NCBI GenBank assembly: GCA_965216845.1
Contig: OZ244200.1
Span: 868,001-932,000, forward strand
Source of the DNA: Panacagrimonas sp965216845
Lineage (GTDB): Bacteria; Pseudomonadota; Gammaproteobacteria; Nevskiales; Nevskiaceae
Direction of reading: 5' to 3'
Length of the DNA: 64,000 nucleotides
Below the pieces are notes generated by a model. It had not been told where the DNA came from. It worked only from the letters and a program-made list of their open reading frames with translations, and did not search any database. The translations under genes were made by a program, and so were the position numbers. Every line of letters starts with the position of its first letter. The stretch's first letter is position 1. Shown in pieces: positions 36,508-45,662 of this stretch.

Positions 36508-36933
36508 ATGAGCACGGAGTTGTTGACGCTGGGTTGGCGTGAATGGCTTGCCCTGCCTGAACTGGGCATCGCGCGCATCAAGGCCAAGGTGGATACCGGC
36601 GCCAGGACCTCCGCGCTGCACGCGTTCGGTCTGGAATATCCGCGAGCCGGGCGCGTGCGATTTGGCATTCACCCCATTCAGGCGTCCGACCAGAAAGTCT
36701 GGTGCGAGGCTGAGATGATCGATCAACGCTGGGTCACGGATTCCGGCGGACACCGCGAATTTCGTCCCGTCATCCGCACGCTGGCGAGTTTGGGCACGCA
36801 AAGCTGGCCGGTGGAACTGACGCTCACCGCGCGGGATAACATGCGCTTTCGCATGCTGTTGGGGCGGCGCGCACTCAACGGACGCTTTCAGGTCGACCCC
36901 AGCCAGAGTTATCTACAGGAGCTGCCGGAATGA
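36508..36933 (+). CDS. rimB: RimB-type retropepsin-like protease (ATP-dependent zinc protease family)
   Basis: A 141-residue protein of the PF05618 family with a retropepsin-like fold. The catalytic-type motif KVDTGARTSALHA is near residues 28-40, and MLLGRRALNGRF near residue 115 corresponds to the second conserved block. In Pseudomonas RimB removes glutamates added by RimK to ribosomal protein S6. Its stop overlaps the rimK start (ATGA), supporting the pairing. The older 'ATP-dependent zinc protease' name is not supported by any ATPase motif here. Confidence 0.82.
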   Translation: MSTELLTLGWREWLALPELGIARIKAKVDTGARTSALHAFGLEYPRAGRVRFGIHPIQASDQKVWCEAEMIDQRWVTDSGGHREFRPVIRTLASLGTQSWPVELTLTARDNMRFRMLLGRRALNGRFQVDPSQSYLQELPE

Positions 36934-37835
36934 AAATCGCGGTGCTGTCCAGGAACCCTGAACTGTACTCCACCAAGCGCCTGGTCGAGGCTGGCGAGGC
37001 GCGCGGGCACGAAATGCAGGTGATTGATATTCTGCGCTGCTACATGAACATCGCGCCGCGCCGGCCGGAAATTCATATCGGTGGCAAAAAGCTCGAAGGG
37101 GTGGACGCGGTCATCCCGCGCATCGGCGCCAGCGTGACCTTCTACGGCACCGCGGTGGTGCGGCAGTTCGAGATGATGGGCGTTTATTGCGTGAATGAAT
37201 CCGTTGCCATCACCCGCTCGCGCGACAAGTTGCGCGCGCATCAGTTGCTGGCACGCAAGGGCGTGGGCATGCCGGTCACGGGCTTTGCGCATTCGCCCGA
37301 CGATACCGCCGATCTGATCAGCCTGGTGGGCCGCGCGCCGGTGGTCATCAAGCTGATTCAAGGCACCCAGGGACAAGGCGTGGTGCTGGCCGAAACCGAC
37401 AAAGCGGCGGAGTCGGTCATCGATGCCTTTCGCGGACTCAAAGCGCATTTTCTGGTGCAGGACTTCGTCAAGGAGGCCGAAGGCGCGGACATTCGCTGCT
37501 TCGTCATCGGCGAACGCGTGGTCGCCTCGATGATGCGTCAGGCCAGGGAGGGCGAGTTTCGCTCCAATCTGCATCGCGGCGGCAGCGCGCACAAGGTACG
37601 TATCACGCCTACCGAGCGCGCCACCGCGGTTCGCGCGGCGCAGGTCATGGGCCTGAATGTGGCCGGCGTGGACATCTTGCGTGCCAAGGATGGCCCGGTG
37701 GTGATGGAAGTCAATTCCTCGCCCGGATTGCAGGGCATTGAATCCTTTGCCGGCGTGGACGTGGCCAGCCGCATCATCGAATTTACCGAGAAGAACGCGC
37801 GACCCGGTCGCACCCGTACCAAAGGGCGCGGCTGA
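36930..37835 (+). CDS. rimK: Ribosomal protein S6--L-glutamate ligase RimK
   Basis: A 301-residue ATP-grasp ligase that adds glutamates to the C-terminus of S6 (RpsF). The N-terminal MKIAVLSRNPELYSTKRLVEA, the ATP-binding VIKLIQGTQGQGVVLAE loop, the DIRCFVIGE segment and the metal-binding VMEVNSSPGLQGIE are typical. Length matches E. coli RimK. It is coupled to rimB upstream and followed 4 bases later by a desuccinylase-family gene. Confidence 0.93.
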   Translation: MKIAVLSRNPELYSTKRLVEAGEARGHEMQVIDILRCYMNIAPRRPEIHIGGKKLEGVDAVIPRIGASVTFYGTAVVRQFEMMGVYCVNESVAITRSRDKLRAHQLLARKGVGMPVTGFAHSPDDTADLISLVGRAPVVIKLIQGTQGQGVVLAETDKAAESVIDAFRGLKAHFLVQDFVKEAEGADIRCFVIGERVVASMMRQAREGEFRSNLHRGGSAHKVRITPTERATAVRAAQVMGLNVAGVDILRAKDGPVVMEVNSSPGLQGIESFAGVDVASRIIEFTEKNARPGRTRTKGRG

Positions 37836-37839
37836 AGAA

Positions 37840-38880
37840 GTGGCCACGCGATCAGCCTTTGAAATTGGTGGCGCGCGAATCGCACCAGGCGTACGGCAAA
37901 TGGTTGAGTTGCATATCGCCCGCCTGTACACCAGCGGCCCGGTGGAGCTGCCGGTCATTGTGCATCACGCGCAAGCCGATGGCCCGACGCTGTTCGTCAG
38001 CGCCGCCCTGCACGGCGATGAACTCAACGGCGTGGAAATCATCCGGCGACTGCTGCGTTCGCCGGAAATGGACCAGATCCGCGGCACGCTGTTGGCGGTG
38101 CCCATCATCAACCCGCTGGCGGTCATTCACCAATCGCGGTACCTGCCGGATCGGCGTGACTTGAATCGCAGCTTCCCCGGCAGCGACAAAGGCTCCTTCG
38201 CCGCGCGTTTGGCAAACCTGTTTCTGACCGAGGTCGTACAACGCTGTGATTACGGCATCGACCTGCATACCGGCGCCATTCACCGGCCCAATCTGCCGCA
38301 GATTCGTGCCGATCTGTCGCAGCCCAAGAATCTGCGCATGGCCAAGGCCTTTGGCGCGCCGCTTTTTCTGGATTCCAAACCGGCAGCAGGGACGCTGCGC
38401 GAATACACCACGCAGCAAAATATTCCGGTGATTCTGTACGAAGCCGGCGAAGCGCTGCGTTTTGATGAAACCGCCATCCGCATCGGCGTGCAGGGCGTGC
38501 TCAACGTGATGCAGGACATTGGCATGCTGGACGCACAGGATGCGGCCAATGCGGGCGCCGAGCCGATTCGCGCCCATTCCAGCCGCTGGCTGCGATCCCC
38601 CGCCAGCGGCATGTTGCGGGCGCAAGTGGACCTGGGCGAGTCGGTCAGGCGCGGGCAGGTCGTGGCGGTGGTTGGCGACCCTTACGGCGATGAGGAAGAA
38701 AATATTCTGGCGCCCGCCGACGGGGTGATCATCGGTCGCTCGAGCCTGCCACTGGTGCACGAGGGCGACGCCGTGTTTCATCTGGCCAATACCGATGAGC
38801 CGGACCTGGCGGCAGAGGTGGTTGAACAGGTTCAGGCCGAAGCCTTGGAGCAGGATTCAGACGAACCGCCCATTGTGTAG
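37840..38880 (+). CDS. Succinylglutamate desuccinylase/aspartoacylase family protein
   Basis: A 346-residue zinc carboxypeptidase-like protein. Zn ligands are visible in SAALHGDELNGVEIIRRLL (His, Glu) and GIDLHTG (His), and the substrate-binding DRRDLNRSFPG motif is intact. A C-terminal biotinyl-like barrel follows (SPASGMLRAQVDLGESVRRGQVVAVVGDPYGD). GTG 37840, 4 bases after the rimK stop, gives the family start; the overlapping frame extends back to 37738. The rimB-rimK-desuccinylase arrangement recurs in Gammaproteobacteria and suggests action on glutamyl or acylated peptides, which is unproven. Confidence 0.82.
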   Translation: MATRSAFEIGGARIAPGVRQMVELHIARLYTSGPVELPVIVHHAQADGPTLFVSAALHGDELNGVEIIRRLLRSPEMDQIRGTLLAVPIINPLAVIHQSRYLPDRRDLNRSFPGSDKGSFAARLANLFLTEVVQRCDYGIDLHTGAIHRPNLPQIRADLSQPKNLRMAKAFGAPLFLDSKPAAGTLREYTTQQNIPVILYEAGEALRFDETAIRIGVQGVLNVMQDIGMLDAQDAANAGAEPIRAHSSRWLRSPASGMLRAQVDLGESVRRGQVVAVVGDPYGDEEENILAPADGVIIGRSSLPLVHEGDAVFHLANTDEPDLAAEVVEQVQAEALEQDSDEPPIV

Positions 38881-38905
38881 CGCCGGGTCTGCACCCAGCA
38901 GGCAG

Positions 38906-39529
38906 TTAGATGCGAAACGCCGTCTGCTTCATGACCTGCGCCACGCCGCGCATGGTTTTACGCACGAATTCGGGCAGCGGTAGGCCGCCGCTATCCTTCG
39001 CCTCGCGGCCGTGGCGTTCTTCATCGGCCTGCATGGCCTGCAGAATATTCCGTGAGCGCTGGTCTTGCTCCGGTAATCGGGAGATGTGCTGGTCCAGATG
39101 TTCCGACACCTGGGCTTCGGTTTCCGCCACAAAGCCCAGGCTCCATTTATCGCCCAACAGGCCGGCGACGGCGCCCATGGCCATGGATGCGCCGTACCAG
39201 AACGGCCGGAACACGCTGGGCCGGTCGTCCAGCTCGCGCAGACGTTGCTCACACCATTGCAGGTGCGCCTGCTCTTCATCGGCGGCCTTGAGCAATTGCT
39301 CGCGGATCGGTTCCTCGTGCGCGGTGATGGCCTGCCCGTGATAGAGGCCCTGCGCCGCCACCTCCCCGGCGTGGTTCACCCGCATCAGGTTGGCGGACAA
39401 TCGCCGCGCTTGCGGATCAAGCGCTGGTGCATCGGTGTTTTCATTGTGACCGGGCAGGGCGCTAGGCGCATCGGCTGGCGGCGGTTTCGTGGCCAGGTTC
39501 TGCGACAGGCGCATCAATAGCCGATCCAT
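38906..39529 (-). CDS. coq7: 2-polyprenyl-3-methyl-6-methoxy-1,4-benzoquinol hydroxylase Coq7
   Basis: A 207-residue ferritin-like di-iron monooxygenase of ubiquinone synthesis. Two E-x-x-H iron-binding repeats are seen (MRVNHAGEVAAQGLYHGQ with EEQAHLQWC, and ETEAQVSEHL with DEERHGREA). An N-terminal acidic/Pro-rich extension of about 45 residues is typical of bacterial Coq7. ATG 39529 is preferred over the TTG at 39547. It shows that the host makes ubiquinone. It lies downstream of, and reads in the same direction as, the SanA-like gene. Confidence 0.92.
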   Translation of the reverse strand: MDRLLMRLSQNLATKPPPADAPSALPGHNENTDAPALDPQARRLSANLMRVNHAGEVAAQGLYHGQAITAHEEPIREQLLKAADEEQAHLQWCEQRLRELDDRPSVFRPFWYGASMAMGAVAGLLGDKWSLGFVAETEAQVSEHLDQHISRLPEQDQRSRNILQAMQADEERHGREAKDSGGLPLPEFVRKTMRGVAQVMKQTAFRI

Positions 39530-39550
39530 CGCACTGTAACGGCGCAAGGT

Positions 39551-40243
39551 TCAGGCCTCCTCTTCCAGGGGGCGGGGTTCGGCTTCCGCCGGCTGCAGCT
39601 GGATGGGCTCACGCGCGCCCAGAAACTTGGGCTTGGTTCGCAACACGAACAAATCCAGCACCGCCTTGACCCGTGCAAACACTTCGCGCACCGGGTTGCG
39701 GTTGCCGTAGTCGCGGTTCTCCCCCGCATAGGCCAGGTAGGCAACCACCCGCATGCCCATTTTCTTGCCCAGGAAGATGGCGCGGTAGGCGTGATAGCGC
39801 TGCGTGATCACCGTCACGCGTTGCAGTTCGAATACCTGTGCGGCGCGCGCCATGCTGTCCAGAGTTCGGAAGCCGGCGAAGTCCATGGTGATGTCTTCGG
39901 CGGGGACGCCGGCGTCGGTCAGTTCGCGCCACATCTTGCGTGGCTCGTTGTAGGTCGAGTCCGGATTGGCGCCGCTGACGATCAGGTGTTTGACCTTGCC
40001 CTCCTGGTACAAACGCACCGCCGCCTCGATGCGCCCGTAGAACTGCGGATTGGACTTGCCTTCACGCGTGTAGGGACTGGTGCCGGGCACGATGCCAACA
40101 TCATTCACCGGCAGCAGCGCCCAGTCCTTGTACAGGTAGGCATCGGTGCTGTTGATCACCCAGCGGTTGGCCAGCAGAACCACCAGCAAAAAGCCGAACA
40201 GCCCCCAAAACATCCAACGCCAGAGTCGGAATCGACGTCTCAA
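39551..40243 (-). CDS. SanA/YdcF-like DUF218 envelope protein
   Basis: A protein of about 230 residues with one N-terminal membrane helix (LWRWMFWGLFGFLLVVLLANRW) and a DUF218 domain (VGIVPGTSPYTREGK, LIVSGANPDSTYNEP, DFAGFRTLDSMARA, VITQRYHAYRAIFLGKKMG). SanA of E. coli affects envelope permeability to vancomycin. TTG 40243 is preferred because GGAGG lies 7 bases upstream; the TTG at 40249 is too close to it. The C-terminal tail is Pro/Glu-rich. Confidence 0.82.
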   Translation of the reverse strand: MRRRFRLWRWMFWGLFGFLLVVLLANRWVINSTDAYLYKDWALLPVNDVGIVPGTSPYTREGKSNPQFYGRIEAAVRLYQEGKVKHLIVSGANPDSTYNEPRKMWRELTDAGVPAEDITMDFAGFRTLDSMARAAQVFELQRVTVITQRYHAYRAIFLGKKMGMRVVAYLAYAGENRDYGNRNPVREVFARVKAVLDLFVLRTKPKFLGAREPIQLQPAEAEPRPLEEEA

Positions 40244-40349
40244 GCGCAATCCTCCAGTGCGCCGGGCCGGCGCTGTGCGGTACTGGCAGGCAAGTTGCGT
40301 GTGTCGCTCATGCCGCGAAGTTTCTCACATCATCAGTGAAGTTTTACGT

Positions 40350-43300
40350 CTAACGCTCCAGCGAATAGAGCAAATCCCCGCCCGAATGCACGCCGGATTC
40401 GGTCGCCAGCTTGAAACCACGACCCAGGTCATACAGCAGCTTGAACACCTGACCGGGCTGAAACAGGCCCACGCCATAGGAGACGTAGATTTTGGGCGAC
40501 AGATACTTGCCCACGGTGAGCCTGGCCTGCTCCGCATCTTCACCCGGCGCGGCGCCAATGGACAGCTGATCCAAACCCAGGCCGCTGCTGATGTTTTGCG
40601 CGATGCGGTCGGTGCCGCTCAGCCCCAGGGACAGCGCGGCGTTGCTCAGCATGGCGCGTTCGTCACCGGCGACGGCGCTGTCCAGTGGCCGTCCCAGCAC
40701 CAGCCAGGACAGCTGGCGTTCGCGCGGCATGGCCGGCGTTGAAAACAGGCTGAACTCCGGCTCATCCAGCGTGCCCCGCACATAGACACCGACCTCCACA
40801 TCCTCGGTTGGCTTGCGCAGCGCGCGCAATTCCACCGCCGGCTCACTCAAGGGGCCGCCGTTGAACAGCAGGCGGCCGGTCTCGATTTTGAGGTTTTGGC
40901 CGTAAGCTTTGTAGCGCCCGTCCACCAGTTGCAGTTCACCGCGACCACGCTGCGGTCGGCCGGGTTTTTCGATCGCACGCACCGATCCGGTGAGGTCTGT
41001 TTTCAGGCCGTAGCCGTCGAAGCGCACGTCTTCGCCGAGCTTCAGGGTGACATCCGCTGCCCAGGTTTGCGAGGCCGTGGCCACTTGCGTCTGCGCGCCC
41101 TGGACAATGATTTGATCCGAACTCGGCGCGATTCCGCCTTCAATGGAAATGGGGCGAATCCGTGCCTTGGGCACCAGCAACTCGCCCTCAATATCCAAAT
41201 GCCGATCCGCCAGCTTCAGTCGCAGATCCGGGCTCACCCAGGCCTTGAGTTCCGGCAGCCCGGCGGCCTGAAATGACTCACCGCGGATGCGCAAATCCGC
41301 GCTCGGACGTGCGCTCTCCAGGTCAATGTCCCCGGCCAGTTCAATCGTCCCTTCGCCGGAACGTGCACGCGCCTCAAGTTGCATCGGCCCCGGCGTTTGG
41401 CTGATCAAGGCGGCGTTGAACTGCTTGATTTCGATGTCCGGCGTTTGCAGTGCGAAGGCGGCGTCCTGCAATTTCAGGGCACCTTGCGCGCGCGGCTGTT
41501 GCAGCGTGCCGCTCCAGTTCAGATCACCACGAATCGACCCGGACACCGCCGACAATTCCGCGCTCAGCAACTGCAGAAAACGCAAGTCCTGCAAGTCGAT
41601 CGTCGCATCGGCGCTCAAGGGCCGCAGCGCAGCTTGCGGATGTTTTCCCAGGCGGGCGTTGGCGCGCAGCAGTCCGCTCCCCAAGGGAAAATCCAGCGCG
41701 GCGGTGGTGACGCCCTGTTGATCCTCCACCACGATGTTCCCGGCCTCGGACACCAGCACCGCTTCCTGATCCAGCAGCAAGCGCAATTGCTGGCTGTGCA
41801 AGTCGGCGCGCGCCTGGCGGATTGCCCCCTGTTCAAGATCGACCACGCCACGACCCGCCAGCTGTCCCTCTATTCGCCAAGGTTCGGGCAGCAAGGGACT
41901 CAAGGAGGCCAGTTGCAATTCCTCCAGCCGGAACGCGGCTTTGGCCTTCTGCTTGCCGCTCTCAAAACGCGCGCAGGCACGCCCCAGATTGGATTGCCAA
42001 CAGGCCGGTCTCAGGTCAATAGCGCCGACGCCCGCGTGCAGCTCGGCGGGCGACTCCAAGGTCCAGGCATCCAGTTCCACGGGACGTAGCTGTGCGCTTT
42101 GCAGCCTGCCGTTCCAGCGCTTCTTCGTGCGATCAATCCCGCCCTGGAGCGCCAGGCTGAGTTCGGCGTCCTCGCTTTGCGCCGCCACATCCCAACGGTG
42201 ATCATCTTCAACCCCGCGTCCTTCGACCTCGAGCGTTTGTATGGAAAGCGGGCCGCGAAGCTTGTTCGCCTGTAGTTTCAAACTGGATGCTTTGGCGCTG
42301 TCCACATCCGCGCTCAGCGACAGCTCGTCCACAAACCATTGCGCGAACTGCAAGCGCCGCGCCTGCGCGTTGGCGTCCAGATTGAATTGTCCGGCATCGC
42401 CGGTGAAGGCGGCCTGCATCTTCAGGCGGCCACGCATCTGTGGATGCAGTGAATTCAGATTGCTGCTGTCGAGCTTGAAGGCGACATCAAACGGCGGCGT
42501 CAGCCGCCCTTGTGCCTGTACCCGTGTATCGCCACTGACCACTTGCGCCTCATCCAGCAACAGCTGCCGCCCGCGCAAGGTGCCAGCAACGTCCGCACGC
42601 AGCGGATATTTGCGCAGCGTGGAGTCAGTGATCCGCAGGTCGAACCGGGTCTGCGCGACCCCGTCCGCAAGCACGGATTGCGCGGAAATCTCGCCGTTGA
42701 TCCGGCCCGGCCATTGCGCCGAGATGATGGATGGGTCGAACTGGCTCACGTCAAAACGGCCATCCGCCCGCAAGGCCGGCTGCCAACTCAGATTGGCCTC
42801 GCCGCTGATGGCGGCGTCGGCAACCTGAAGCTCCAGTGCCTGGATGGTGGTGCTTTGCAAATCGCCCTCACCGCTGGCCTGCAAGCGGCCCTGGCCCTGC
42901 TCGGCCATCAGCTCGGTTTGGAGCCGATAGCGATATGCCTCTGGCTGACCCGCAAACCGCAGTTGCCCGGCGGGACTCTGGATGCGCGGCTCGCCTTGCA
43001 GCGGCCATTGCAACTGATTCCAGGACAGATCGGCGTCCAGCGTTTTGCCTGCGTAACGCCCGCTGGCCTGGATTCTTGCATCCGTCGCCAGCTTCGCTTG
43101 CAACTCAAACGATAAATCCTGCGGGCGACCGCGCAACTGGAGTTGCCCGGATGCGCTTTGCAGCTGCGGCGATTCATTCAATGGCCAGCGCAAGGCGGTC
43201 CAGCCCACTTCCAGGTCCATGGCCTCGGCAATCGGATATTGGCCCTTCAGCGTTAACTGGCTGGCGAACTCGGATTGCGCAATGACCAGGCGCTCCACGC

Positions 43301-43883
43301 TCAGCGTCTGCGGCGTCAGCTTGGCGTTGAGTCGCGCCGATAGCGTGCCCGCGTGTGCATGTGACAACTTCAGCGACTCAATCTGGACCTGCTCGCCCCA
43401 CCATCGCCCTTGCTGAAGCTGAATGCCATCAATCTGTTGCGCCTCGCCTGCGGCGGGCTGAACGACCACCTGCGTTACCGTCAACTCTGACAGCAACAGA
43501 TTCAGCGGCAGCACCGGATAGCGCTGCAAGGACTCTGACGGTTTGTCGGGCGGCGGCTTCAAGCTGACCCGCAGCTTGCCGAGGCGCAGTGACTCGATCT
43601 CCACATTCCCTGAGAACAGCGCGTTCGGGCGCCAGCGCAGTTGCAGATGCTCCAGCTCCAGGTCTGCGCCCGGCGTTTGAATCGTGACCGAAGTCAGACG
43701 CAGCGGCCCAAGGATGGAACCATCAACCGCCGCCGCCGCGATGGAAAGATTCGGTGAGCGATCCATCCAGTCCAACACCCACCGCGCACCCGCGCCGCTG
43801 CCCAACAGCCAGCCGGCAACGCCGAATACCAACATGAACAGCGCGGCCAGCCCGAGCGCGAGGTTTCGCAGCATGCGTTTCAT
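40350..43883 (-). CDS. tamB: TamB/AsmA-like translocation and assembly module subunit
   Basis: A 1177-residue protein anchored by an N-terminal helix (residues 4-30) with a long periplasmic beta-rich body. It forms the hydrophobic groove-type bridge of the TAM complex or lipid-transfer family. The conserved C-terminal DUF490 domain is clear (KLGEDVRFDGYGLKTDLTGSV, PRGRGELQLVDGRYKAYGQNL, LSWLVLGRPLD, and the final YDLGRGFKLATESG). The ATG overlaps the tamA stop by 4 bases. Length and order (tamA then tamB) match the usual operon. Confidence 0.93.
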   Translation of the reverse strand: MKRMLRNLALGLAALFMLVFGVAGWLLGSGAGARWVLDWMDRSPNLSIAAAAVDGSILGPLRLTSVTIQTPGADLELEHLQLRWRPNALFSGNVEIESLRLGKLRVSLKPPPDKPSESLQRYPVLPLNLLLSELTVTQVVVQPAAGEAQQIDGIQLQQGRWWGEQVQIESLKLSHAHAGTLSARLNAKLTPQTLSVERLVIAQSEFASQLTLKGQYPIAEAMDLEVGWTALRWPLNESPQLQSASGQLQLRGRPQDLSFELQAKLATDARIQASGRYAGKTLDADLSWNQLQWPLQGEPRIQSPAGQLRFAGQPEAYRYRLQTELMAEQGQGRLQASGEGDLQSTTIQALELQVADAAISGEANLSWQPALRADGRFDVSQFDPSIISAQWPGRINGEISAQSVLADGVAQTRFDLRITDSTLRKYPLRADVAGTLRGRQLLLDEAQVVSGDTRVQAQGRLTPPFDVAFKLDSSNLNSLHPQMRGRLKMQAAFTGDAGQFNLDANAQARRLQFAQWFVDELSLSADVDSAKASSLKLQANKLRGPLSIQTLEVEGRGVEDDHRWDVAAQSEDAELSLALQGGIDRTKKRWNGRLQSAQLRPVELDAWTLESPAELHAGVGAIDLRPACWQSNLGRACARFESGKQKAKAAFRLEELQLASLSPLLPEPWRIEGQLAGRGVVDLEQGAIRQARADLHSQQLRLLLDQEAVLVSEAGNIVVEDQQGVTTAALDFPLGSGLLRANARLGKHPQAALRPLSADATIDLQDLRFLQLLSAELSAVSGSIRGDLNWSGTLQQPRAQGALKLQDAAFALQTPDIEIKQFNAALISQTPGPMQLEARARSGEGTIELAGDIDLESARPSADLRIRGESFQAAGLPELKAWVSPDLRLKLADRHLDIEGELLVPKARIRPISIEGGIAPSSDQIIVQGAQTQVATASQTWAADVTLKLGEDVRFDGYGLKTDLTGSVRAIEKPGRPQRGRGELQLVDGRYKAYGQNLKIETGRLLFNGGPLSEPAVELRALRKPTEDVEVGVYVRGTLDEPEFSLFSTPAMPRERQLSWLVLGRPLDSAVAGDERAMLSNAALSLGLSGTDRIAQNISSGLGLDQLSIGAAPGEDAEQARLTVGKYLSPKIYVSYGVGLFQPGQVFKLLYDLGRGFKLATESGVHSGGDLLYSLER

Positions 43884-45655
43884 ACGCCCACCCGCACGCC
43901 GATGTGAATGCGAATGTCGCTGTCCGGGTCATCCAGCGGATGCGCCAGATCAAGCTGGATATTGCCCACCGGCGCGCGATAGCGCAGCCCGATGCCGACA
44001 CCCGTGCTCAGTTCCGGCCCCGGATCATCCGCCGCACCACCGCTGTCCACAAACAGCGCCGCGCCCCAGTTTCCGAACACGCGATATTCGGTTTCCAGGC
44101 TGAATGCGGACAGGTAACGGCCACCGATGACGTTACCGTCCTCATCCCGGGGCGCCAACGACTGGTAGGCATAGCCGCGCACGCTTTGATCGCCACCGGC
44201 GAAGAAACGTTGCGAAGCCGGCAGCTCGCGAAACGCCTGCACAAAACTGGCACCCATTTCGGCGCGTGCGATGACCCGGCCGCGCTCGCCAAACAGCGGA
44301 TAGACGCCGCGCAGCAAAGCGCGCGTCTGCAAAAAGCTGCTGTTGGCCAGCACACCTTCCTGCGCGCCGTGCACGTCCACAAACACGTACCAGCCGCGCC
44401 GGGTATGAATGGGATCATCGTTGCGGCTGCGATTGATGGACAACCCCGGCGTCAGCAGGTCGGCAATCGCCTTGGTTTCGCCAAAGTCGGATTCCTCGTG
44501 GGTATATTCGAGATACCAGCGCCGCTGCCAGTCGCCGGGGCTGCGGTTGAACGATGCGCCCAGCACGTACTTGAGGGTGTCGCCGTTTTCCAGACGCTCG
44601 GTCTCGGACACCGCGGTCAGGCTCAGGTTTTCGCCAATGGTCTGGCCCACCGGGATGAGATATTCCGCCGCCAGCGTGTTCTTGATTTCCGATAAGCGCA
44701 TGTCGGTATTGAGCCGGTGCCCGCGACGGTTCACCCAGCGCCGGTCCGCGCCGACCGACAACCGCGCGCCGGTATCGGTGCCGTAACCGGCGCCGAAGTC
44801 GTAGCGCGTGCGCGCAAGGGGCGTGGTGCGCACCACAATGGGTACCTGTTGTTCGCCGTCCCTGGTCTGGAACTGCGGCTCGACCTCCACGGTATTGAAA
44901 TAGCCCAGGTCCGCAATCAGAAACTGCGTGTCCAGCAACGCGCGGCGGCTGAACGGCTGACCGGCTTCAATCGGCAGATAGCGCTTGATCAAACGCGGCC
45001 TGAGCTGTTCCTGCTGCACCGCAATCTCACCGAAAAAATAGCGCGGGCCGGTGTCGATGCGCAGTTCCAGCTCCGCCGCATGACGTTGCGGATAAACCCG
45101 CATCTCATGCGCGATCCAACGCGCGTCCAGAAAGCCGGCCTCACGGGCGGCGCGACTCATCTGCTGTTTGGCGCTGGCGTAGCGGTCATGACGCAAGGAC
45201 TTGCCCGGCTTCAGCGGCAGTTCCTGCAGCGCCTTCAACAGCGCCGGATGCGCTGCCCCTTCACCTTCAAAACCTGCGTCCAGCGTCTGAATCCTGGTGG
45301 GCTTGCCGGCGACGATGTCATAACGCGCCAGCCAGTTTTCGTCCTGCTGCTCCAGACGGGTCTCAATATTCGGCGCGTAATAACCGTAGACCTGCATCGC
45401 CTCGCGAATCTGCGCCTCGGCCTTGCGATGCAGCCGGCGGACCTGGCGCGCCGACGGCGGCGATTCCGATTTTTCCTTTGATAACTGTTCGATGGCCAGC
45501 CGCGCCTTGACGTTGCTCAGCGTCCTGCCTTTGAGTCCGTTGACTTCGACTTTCAGTCCCGCGCTGGCGTTCAGGCTCAACAGCAGGGCAGCCACGCCCA
45601 GCAACGGCCGCAGTGACCGCAATCCAAGCCGGGTTTCGCCAGGAAAAAAATACAC
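43880..45655 (-). CDS. tamA: TamA outer-membrane assembly factor (Omp85 family)
   Basis: A 591-residue Omp85 protein. The signal region (to about residue 32, ending LNASAG) leads to three POTRA domains (about 33-285), then a 16-strand barrel containing FFAGGDQSVRGYAYQSLAPRD (Omp85 RGY motif) and ending in aromatic-poor GVRVGV. GTG 45655 is the start; the GumN-like gene ends 7 bases upstream. TamA and TamB together help insert certain outer-membrane proteins or move phospholipids. Confidence 0.92.
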   Translation of the reverse strand: MYFFPGETRLGLRSLRPLLGVAALLLSLNASAGLKVEVNGLKGRTLSNVKARLAIEQLSKEKSESPPSARQVRRLHRKAEAQIREAMQVYGYYAPNIETRLEQQDENWLARYDIVAGKPTRIQTLDAGFEGEGAAHPALLKALQELPLKPGKSLRHDRYASAKQQMSRAAREAGFLDARWIAHEMRVYPQRHAAELELRIDTGPRYFFGEIAVQQEQLRPRLIKRYLPIEAGQPFSRRALLDTQFLIADLGYFNTVEVEPQFQTRDGEQQVPIVVRTTPLARTRYDFGAGYGTDTGARLSVGADRRWVNRRGHRLNTDMRLSEIKNTLAAEYLIPVGQTIGENLSLTAVSETERLENGDTLKYVLGASFNRSPGDWQRRWYLEYTHEESDFGETKAIADLLTPGLSINRSRNDDPIHTRRGWYVFVDVHGAQEGVLANSSFLQTRALLRGVYPLFGERGRVIARAEMGASFVQAFRELPASQRFFAGGDQSVRGYAYQSLAPRDEDGNVIGGRYLSAFSLETEYRVFGNWGAALFVDSGGAADDPGPELSTGVGIGLRYRAPVGNIQLDLAHPLDDPDSDIRIHIGVRVGV

Positions 45656-45662
45656 GCAGCGA

